Assembly: GCF_000350145.1 (NCBI RefSeq)
Contig: NZ_BAOL01000051.1
Coordinates: forward strand, 1-38,619
Source: Ilumatobacter nonamiensis YM16-303
Lineage (GTDB): Bacteria > Actinomycetota > Acidimicrobiia > Acidimicrobiales > Ilumatobacteraceae
DNA: 38,619 nucleotides
Direction: 5' to 3'
The notes under the pieces are model-generated. The model made no database searches. It was given only the letters and a program-made list of their open reading frames with translations, and had not been told where the DNA came from. Below, piece after piece: positions 32,783 through 38,619 of the stretch. Every line of letters begins with the position of its first letter. Position 1 is the first letter of the stretch. Both the position numbers and the translations under genes were made by a program.

Positions 32783-35700
32783 GATTCGTTCCCGGTCGCG
32801 ATCGGGCTCGGCGGTCGGTAGCGAGGCGGTTCCGGGGCGAGGGCGGTGATCCGACGCTCGAGATCGGTCGGCGGTGTCGCCAGTTGAACGCGACGGTCCT
32901 CGGCGGTGGACCAGCACCGTCGAGGATGACGATCGGCAGCGTCGACGGCTGCGACGCCCAGTCGGGACCGATCGTCGGGATCGCTCATCGGGCCGACCAG
33001 GCGATTGCCAGTCAGTCGGTCGAGCGGGCCGAGTTCGTCGACCTTGGTCGCGCCGATGACGACGTTCAGACCGACCCAGGCGCCCGATGCGACCAGCTCC
33101 CCGAGTTGCTCGATCGTGGTGTCGTCCTGTTCGGGGGTGAGGGAACGGCGCATCCGACCGAGATCGCTGATCACGACGATGATGTCCGGCCGATCGAGGT
33201 CGGTCGGGCGCTGCAGCCGTTGGGAGAGAATCGAGCGCAGCTCGGCGACGAGGGCGACGATCTCGTCGGTGCGATCGGGGTCGGCGACCCCCCCGGTGTG
33301 GGGAAGTGCCTCGATTGCGCGGCGGCGCGCGCCCGCGGTTTCGATCGCGTAGACGTGGAGGTCGTCGGCGGCGAACCGTGCCGCGATGCCGAGCGTCAGG
33401 ACGTCGATCAGCGAGTTCATCGCCGATCGCGGCGAGCCCACCGTCAGAATCGATCCCTCGCTCCCTGGCTGCCACCAGAACGGTTCGTGACGCGCGAGTT
33501 CCGGTCGGTCGATGAGGCCGATGGGGATCGCATCTCCCGGATGGTCGTCGAGCAATTGCATCGCATCGACGGTCGTGGCGAGCGGAGGCGGAACCAGCGC
33601 CGTGGCGACCCGGCGCTGGGCGTCGGGACCGCCGTAGCGAGCGCCGACGCGGCGTGCGATGGTGCTGATGACCCGGCTTGCCCACGAGGCCTGGTTTCCG
33701 TCGCCGGTTCGGTCCAACCGTCGCTCCAACGAGGTCAGGGATCGGCTCACCGCCGACGGACGGACGATGAGGTCATCGGCGTCGGTGGTGGTCAACTCGC
33801 TCAGGGCCGTTGCTGCCGGACCGACGAACGAGAAGGAGCGCTCCGGGAACCAGACCGTCCCGTCGCCACGAGGTGTGAACCAGACGAGAGCCCCGCAGCT
33901 CGACCGAGCGTACGCGGGCACCGAGCCCGGATGGTCGCCGGACCACACGACGTGCACGTTGTGATGGGTGACCGCCAGCTCGTTCATCGCGGCGACCAAT
34001 TCGGGCGCCGGCGGATCATCACTGTGGAACGCGTGCTCGACGACGATCAGCACGTGCAGTTCGGGCCGTGCTGCGACGACGTGGGCGATGCGGTGCAACA
34101 GTCGCGCTGGGTCGTCTGCCTCGGAGTAGCCCACCCATCCGACCACGTGTGGGAGTTGGTCGTACCACTCCCGCCGTTCTTGTCCGAGGATCACCACCGC
34201 GAGCTCGTCCGGCCTCCGTTGCGTCGCGGCTCCCAGCACCACGGCAGCGACGGCGAGATCGTGTTGCTCGGTGCCCGCGGCGGTGACGATGGTCGACAGC
34301 GGTCCCGACAGCTCGACGGCGAGGTCGCGTTGGGCCCCGGGGACTGCGCCGACCATCTCGGCGGTTCCGACCACGACCGACAGCCGCGAGCCGTCGTCGA
34401 CGCGCGCCGCCGATGCATCCACGACCGACGCCAACGTCGGCGGTGTGATGTCGGTCGCCCTGGCGGGGTTCTGGCCGTGTGGACGATCGAGGTCGTCCAA
34501 TGGTGCGAGTTGTCGGGCGACCTCGGCGGCCAGTCGTTCCTCGACGAGCGCGGGGGAGATGTCGTCGGTGGAGGCAGCGGATCGCCCGTCCAGCGATCGA
34601 TGGGTGGCGAATGAGCCGAACAGCTCGGGGACGACGGCGGGGGCCTCACCCCGGTCGGTCGGCGTCGTGGCCAGCCGCTGAGCCGGCCCGACTTCGACAA
34701 TTCGCTCGGAACACACGGCGGGAGCCTCGTCGATGTCGTCGCAGAGTCCGATGAGGCGGAAGTTCTTCGGGGCGTCGGTCAAGAGGTTCTGGAGTGGCGA
34801 ATCTCGTCGCGACCACAAGGACTCGTCGTCGACGACGAGCATCGTCATGCGTCTGGGTGCCGAGTCCGACGGGCGTTCGGCCATCGAGTCGGCCCAGGCG
34901 CGCAGTTGATCAGGCTCGCTCCACAGCTGCGCCGGAGAGTTCGGCTGACCGGAGCGAAGATGAGGCAGCCAACGCGCCCAGTTCCATCGCTCGATTCGTT
35001 CCGGTGTCGAAGCGATCGCGAGGTCGAGCGTCGACGGGCCGTGCATGGTGCACACTTCGATGAGCAGGGTTCGCGCAAGCGCCGCCGCGAAGCGTTCGGA
35101 ACCAACCACGGCGACCCCACCGTGGTGGAGGAGATCGGCGGACGCAATCGAGGAGCCGTCACGGTGCAGGCCGTAGGCGATGTCGTAGGCGCCTCGGTCG
35201 CCCGGCCGCCACTGCCAGAGTTGTCCGCCGCCGGTCGTGGCATCGCGGACTGCCCCGACCACGAGGCGACGGTCGCTGTCGGGAACGGCGGCCCCACGCC
35301 GGAACGGAATCGTGCCGTCGGGAAGCGGCGTCGAGCGGCGACCTGGCGGGAGCGCCGCAGGGTGGCGCAGCAGTTCGAATCGGCGGCCACCGACATGGAG
35401 TTGGCCGTCTGCCCACGGCAGTTCGCGATCGAGGAGCCGCCCGTCGAGCGTTGGTGCGTCGATTCCGCGGGCACCGACGATGTGGACGGTCGGGCTCACC
35501 CGGACCGAGCCGTCGGTGCCGACGTCGAGCTCGAACGCGGCCGTGTCGACGGGCGCCGTGTCGAGTTCGTCGCCCCGCGGGCTCCGTGCGGTGCCGACGA
35601 GGAAGCGGCCGGACGGGAGTGAGCGCGTCGTCCCTGCGCCCCGGCCCGTGAGCTGCATCAGCTGGACGACCGGACTGGATGAGGCGTCGCCGGTCCCACT

Positions 35701-35931
35701 GTCGAGGTCGTCGAGGGGACTGGCGGGTCGGGTGTCGATCGTCGAACCGATCGCGAGGTCGAGGTCCGTCAGCAATCGGGCCGTCGAGACCGCCCGCTCG
35801 TCGAGTCGTGCGGTCGCCGGCGAAGCCTGACCGGTCACCGCACGCAGCAGGTCGGCGAGGGTTGTCTCGGCGGGCGCCGCCACGATGTCGATGTCGGCGT
35901 CACCGTGGGGAGTGGTCACCACGATGTCCAT
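32779..35931 (-). CDS. EccC/FtsK-SpoIIIE-like protein with degenerate ATPase modules
   Basis: A 1050-residue soluble protein. Start ATG 35931 (MDIVVTTPHGDADIDIVAAP) begins a ubiquitin-like N-terminal domain (1-65) as in YukD/EccC-linked proteins; an upstream ATG at 36075 is less likely. Residues 88-190 look FHA-like. Three modules resemble EccC ATPase domains: residues about 250-430 (WNWARWLPHLR), 500-720 (LSTIVTAAGTEQ) and 795-1020 (IPIGLIDRPE, EALPHTGGV). At each Walker A position the GKS/T is absent: VGSERFAAA at 276-284, TAAGTEQHD near 550-558 and VGSPRSAMNS at 831-840. There are no membrane segments. It is therefore probably a non-hydrolysing scaffold in a type VII-like secretion or FHA-kinase system. 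The family call is from domain layout and motif positions. Confidence 0.8.
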   Translation of the reverse strand: MDIVVTTPHGDADIDIVAAPAETTLADLLRAVTGQASPATARLDERAVSTARLLTDLDLAIGSTIDTRPASPLDDLDSGTGDASSSPVVQLMQLTGRGAGTTRSLPSGRFLVGTARSPRGDELDTAPVDTAAFELDVGTDGSVRVSPTVHIVGARGIDAPTLDGRLLDRELPWADGQLHVGGRRFELLRHPAALPPGRRSTPLPDGTIPFRRGAAVPDSDRRLVVGAVRDATTGGGQLWQWRPGDRGAYDIAYGLHRDGSSIASADLLHHGGVAVVGSERFAAALARTLLIEVCTMHGPSTLDLAIASTPERIERWNWARWLPHLRSGQPNSPAQLWSEPDQLRAWADSMAERPSDSAPRRMTMLVVDDESLWSRRDSPLQNLLTDAPKNFRLIGLCDDIDEAPAVCSERIVEVGPAQRLATTPTDRGEAPAVVPELFGSFATHRSLDGRSAASTDDISPALVEERLAAEVARQLAPLDDLDRPHGQNPARATDITPPTLASVVDASAARVDDGSRLSVVVGTAEMVGAVPGAQRDLAVELSGPLSTIVTAAGTEQHDLAVAAVVLGAATQRRPDELAVVILGQERREWYDQLPHVVGWVGYSEADDPARLLHRIAHVVAARPELHVLIVVEHAFHSDDPPAPELVAAMNELAVTHHNVHVVWSGDHPGSVPAYARSSCGALVWFTPRGDGTVWFPERSFSFVGPAATALSELTTTDADDLIVRPSAVSRSLTSLERRLDRTGDGNQASWASRVISTIARRVGARYGGPDAQRRVATALVPPPLATTVDAMQLLDDHPGDAIPIGLIDRPELARHEPFWWQPGSEGSILTVGSPRSAMNSLIDVLTLGIAARFAADDLHVYAIETAGARRRAIEALPHTGGVADPDRTDEIVALVAELRSILSQRLQRPTDLDRPDIIVVISDLGRMRRSLTPEQDDTTIEQLGELVASGAWVGLNVVIGATKVDELGPLDRLTGNRLVGPMSDPDDRSRLGVAAVDAADRHPRRCWSTAEDRRVQLATPPTDLERRITALAPEPPRYRPPSPIATGNES

Positions 35932-36068
35932 TCCACGTGACACTACGGCGGCCGAGTCGGACGATCGGGAATCGACCGTGGGAGAGGCGCACTGTGTGAC
36001 GCGAGCACTATGGGTGTTCGGTCGCCGCGGTCCGTCAACGACTCGCAACCGCAGTACCGTACACCTTG

Positions 36069-38619
36069 GTGCCAAAACCCGCTTCGCTCTCGACTGTGAC
36101 GTGGCGTCAGGCCTTCGCGACCATGGTCGTGTTCGCCGTTGCGCTGACGGGTCTCATCGTGGTCCTGCGGTCCGATGGTCTGCCGGCGATCGATGCGGCC
36201 GCGTCGCGAGCCACGCGGTGGGTGGCCCACTCTCCATCCGGCCGCGTGGTGCTCGTCGATGGATTCGGTGGTCGGGCCCTCGCGAGCCTCGAGGCCGGCG
36301 CGACGGGCGACGACATGCTCGTTGCCGATGGTCGCGCCGAGAGCTACGTCCTCGATGACACGACCGCCGAAGTTCGACTCATCGACAGTGCCGACCTCCG
36401 CCTGGGCGCGCCACGAGCACTCGGTGTCCTGGGCTCGGGATCCGCGGTGGCGCAGGCCGGATCGTCCGGTCTCCTGGTCGCGGATCCGACCGTGGGGGAG
36501 GCCACTCTGTTGCCGACCAACGACGAGCCGGTGGACTTCGATTTCGCCGCGGACACCACCCCTGGAGTCGACAACTCGACCACCTTCGCGCTCGCTCCTG
36601 ACGGGTCGATCTGGTCGATCGCCGAGGGTTCGCTCCGGCGTACCACTTCAGCAGCGACGACCACGGAGATCTCGGGGCTCGACGACGCTGCGGTGTCGCT
36701 CGTGAACAACGACGCACTCGTCCTCGACCGGGCAGGTGGCCGCGCGCGACTCGGCAGCGGCGGATGGCACGATCTGCCGACCGACATCGACGGAAGCGAG
36801 CTGGTCGTCCAGCGTCCGGGTCCCGCGGCCGACTGCGGTTGGATCGGCGGTGGCGATGAATTGTGGTGTGTGTCCGAGAGCGGGCTCGACGAAGTCGTCG
36901 AGGTGCCCGGACTCGACGTCGGCGGCGGCGATCTTCTCGCGATCGCCGGTGACGCAGCCGCACTCGTGCGGCGCGGTCCGACCGAGGTGGTGCAGTTCGA
37001 CTGGCGGACCGAGGAGGTCATCGGTGAGCCGGTGACCGTCGACGGGACGACGTTGCTCGACGTCACGGCGACCACCGACGTCATCTGGATCGATGATGTG
37101 ATCGGCGACTTCGTCTGGACGGTGCACCCGTGGGGGATCCACGCGGTCGACAAGGACGACTCGGGACTGCTCCTGCTTGGTGAAGAGGGCGACGTCGTCG
37201 ACGAGGGTGACGCCGACGACGGTCGGGCCGCCGGAGCAGACGACGGCGTCGCCGACGAGCCCGAGCTCCGAGAACCCGACGACAACGGAGTCGACGATCC
37301 ACCGGTCGCGATCGACGACCCGGTCACGGCGCGTTCGGGTGCGTCGGTCCCCGTCGCCGTCACGGCAAACGACTACGACCCCGACGGCGAGGCGGTGGCC
37401 ATCGACAGCGTCGGGACACCTGAGCACGGTGCGGTCGACATCGGAACCGCGACGACCGTCGTGTACACCCCCGAGCCGGGATACGTCGGTCGCGACGAGT
37501 TCGGCTACACGATCGTCGACGGCAACGGCAACGAGGCCTCGGCACGTGTCATCGTCGAGCTCCTCCCGGTCGACGGAACGAACCGAGCGCCGGTGGGAGC
37601 TCCCGACAACGCCGAGACCGGTCCTGGCGTGTCCGTGATCGTCGACGTGCTGGTGAACGATCTCGACCCCGAACGTGACGGTCTTCGGCTCGACTCGTTC
37701 TCCGCTGCTCCCGAGATCGGAACCGTGACCGAGTCGGTCGGCCGTTCGGGGCTGCCCGCGCTCGAGTTCGACCCGGTGCCCGGCTTCGAGGGCGCGGCGC
37801 GCTTCTCGTATCGACCGGTGGACACGTTCGGAGCGATCGGCGAACCCGTCGAGGTCACGGTGGACGTCGCCTCGCCCGGCGACCCGAACCGCCGACCTCG
37901 GCTTCAGCCCGACGCCGTGCGCACGCGCCGCAACACCGTCACGACCGTGCCGGTGCTGCTCAACGACTCCGATCCCGACGGCGACCCCCTCGTCGTCTCG
38001 GTCGTCACGCCCCTCCCCGATGGTCTCGATGTCGAGGTCCAGGGAGAACAGCTCGCCGTGACCGCGTTGGCCGGAAGTGGAGAACGGGTCACGTTCGAGT
38101 ACGAGGTCGATGACGGTCGGGGTCATCGGGTCCGCAGCTCGGTGCTCGTCGTCGTCATCGACGAGAACGAGCCCAACCGCCCGCCGGTCGTGTCGGCCGA
38201 TCTCCGGACCGCCGTCTTGGGGCAGACGATCCTGATCGACGTGACGGCCAACGACTTCGATCCCGATGGTGATCCGCTGGCCGTCGTCGGCTTCACCCAA
38301 CCGGAATCGGGGGGTACCGTCGCACAGGGCGGCCGGAATCAGCTGGAGTTCACCCCGTCGGAGATCGACGACGAGGAGGGTTCGAACGTTCGATTCACCT
38401 ACACCGTCTCCGACGGGAACGCACACGAGGTCAACGGGGAGGTCACGGTCACCGTGCTGGCCGAACCGCTGCCCGAACCACCGTTCGCACGTGACGACTC
38501 GACGTTCACCTTCGTCGATGACCCGGTGACGATCGACGTACTCCGCAACGACGGCGACCCGTCGGGTGGGCGCCCGACGCTGGTCGGCCAGCCTGGCTGT
38601 CCCGCGGGCGGTACGGCCA
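36069..38619 (+). CDS. Membrane-anchored protein with tandem cadherin/Ig-like repeats, 3' end cut
   Basis: An open frame of at least 850 codons running off the window. It starts with GTG 36069 (VPKPASLSTVTWRQAF), follows with one hydrophobic segment (residues 16-33, FATMVVFAVALTGLIVVL) and then a beta-rich, propeller-like region up to about residue 370. An acidic linker (many Asp/Glu) leads to tandem repeats of about 95 residues. Each begins with a conserved core V(T/L)xNDxDPDG, seen as TANDYDPDGEA, LVNDLDPERDG, LLNDSDPDGDP and TANDFDPDGDP, and a fifth begins as LRNDGDPSGG. These are calcium-binding cadherin-like/Ig-like repeats. It is divergent from the EccC-like gene across 137 bases. Similar proteins in Actinobacteria stand beside MoxR, DUF58 and transglutaminase genes. 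A surface adhesin or cell-envelope scaffold is inferred. Confidence 0.85.
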   Translation, partial: MPKPASLSTVTWRQAFATMVVFAVALTGLIVVLRSDGLPAIDAAASRATRWVAHSPSGRVVLVDGFGGRALASLEAGATGDDMLVADGRAESYVLDDTTAEVRLIDSADLRLGAPRALGVLGSGSAVAQAGSSGLLVADPTVGEATLLPTNDEPVDFDFAADTTPGVDNSTTFALAPDGSIWSIAEGSLRRTTSAATTTEISGLDDAAVSLVNNDALVLDRAGGRARLGSGGWHDLPTDIDGSELVVQRPGPAADCGWIGGGDELWCVSESGLDEVVEVPGLDVGGGDLLAIAGDAAALVRRGPTEVVQFDWRTEEVIGEPVTVDGTTLLDVTATTDVIWIDDVIGDFVWTVHPWGIHAVDKDDSGLLLLGEEGDVVDEGDADDGRAAGADDGVADEPELREPDDNGVDDPPVAIDDPVTARSGASVPVAVTANDYDPDGEAVAIDSVGTPEHGAVDIGTATTVVYTPEPGYVGRDEFGYTIVDGNGNEASARVIVELLPVDGTNRAPVGAPDNAETGPGVSVIVDVLVNDLDPERDGLRLDSFSAAPEIGTVTESVGRSGLPALEFDPVPGFEGAARFSYRPVDTFGAIGEPVEVTVDVASPGDPNRRPRLQPDAVRTRRNTVTTVPVLLNDSDPDGDPLVVSVVTPLPDGLDVEVQGEQLAVTALAGSGERVTFEYEVDDGRGHRVRSSVLVVVIDENEPNRPPVVSADLRTAVLGQTILIDVTANDFDPDGDPLAVVGFTQPESGGTVAQGGRNQLEFTPSEIDDEEGSNVRFTYTVSDGNAHEVNGEVTVTVLAEPLPEPPFARDDSTFTFVDDPVTIDVLRNDGDPSGGRPTLVGQPGCPAGGTA

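Noticed and set aside
36648-38426. Minus-strand open frame of 592 codons
   Set aside because: Antisense to the repeat protein, whose plus-strand frame shows regular NDxDPDG repeats; the antisense sequence has none.
1-38619. CRISPR array, insertion sequence or prophage
   Set aside because: No regularly spaced direct repeats, transposase, integrase or phage structural genes are visible; the only tandem repeat is the two-unit element before dnaK.

Overview
The window looks like a chromosomal segment of a high-GC actinobacterium, most likely class Acidimicrobiia (Ilumatobacter-like). The evidence is the strong G/C third-position bias, frequent GTG starts and ATGA/GTGA overlaps, a dCTP deaminase of the actinobacterial dUMP-forming type, an HspR-controlled dnaK-grpE-dnaJ-hspR operon, and an EtfD-type membrane Fe-S oxidoreductase. 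The lineage is inferred from gene content; no marker gene search was possible.

Layout. (1) 1-62: 5' part of a minus-strand tRNA-Gly(CCC), followed by about 670 bases without a convincing gene. (2) 733-11633: an apparently co-regulated cassette. On the minus strand are an acyl-CoA ligase, a TetR repressor, a peptide-type ABC importer (binding lipoprotein, two permeases, two ATPases), a DUF6285-type small protein and an APH-fold kinase; an acyl-CoA dehydrogenase is divergent. A nearly identical 16-bp operator-like palindrome (AGTGACATCACTGTCA) lies in front of the binding-protein gene, over the ligase start and in front of the dehydrogenase, so one TetR protein probably controls uptake, CoA activation and oxidation of an organic acid. 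(3) 11923-15199: a serine-hydrolase lipoprotein, an amidohydrolase broken by an apparent one-base deletion, and dCTP deaminase. (4) 15232-17523: pncA-pncB NAD salvage with three unusual DNA/RNA structures: a nested 16-bp palindrome before pncA, and a G-quadruplex motif plus a 50-nt hairpin before pncB. (5) 17575-21153: EtfD-like electron-transfer protein, an unrecognised protein and a cyclic-nucleotide-binding protein. (6) 21234-27179: an arylsulfotransferase-family lipoprotein, a phytoene-desaturase-like FAD oxidoreductase, phosphoglycerate mutase and cytidine deaminase. (7) 27180-31748: two tandem 72-bp palindromic repeat units, then the dnaK operon with two HAIR (HspR) operators around its promoter. 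(8) 31787-38619: a type VII-secretion-like locus with an EccC/FtsK-like protein that has lost its Walker A motifs, a putative actin-fold partner, and a divergent membrane-anchored protein with tandem cadherin/Ig-like repeats that runs off the window.

The genes suggest an aerobic heterotroph using acyl-CoA substrates, with electrons from acyl-CoA dehydrogenases possibly reaching the quinone pool through the EtfD-like protein. The most interesting parts are the TetR-controlled acid cassette, which resembles the kinase-dependent 4-hydroxyacid (Lva-type) route by composition, and the dead-ATPase EccC-like system beside a giant adhesin-like protein.
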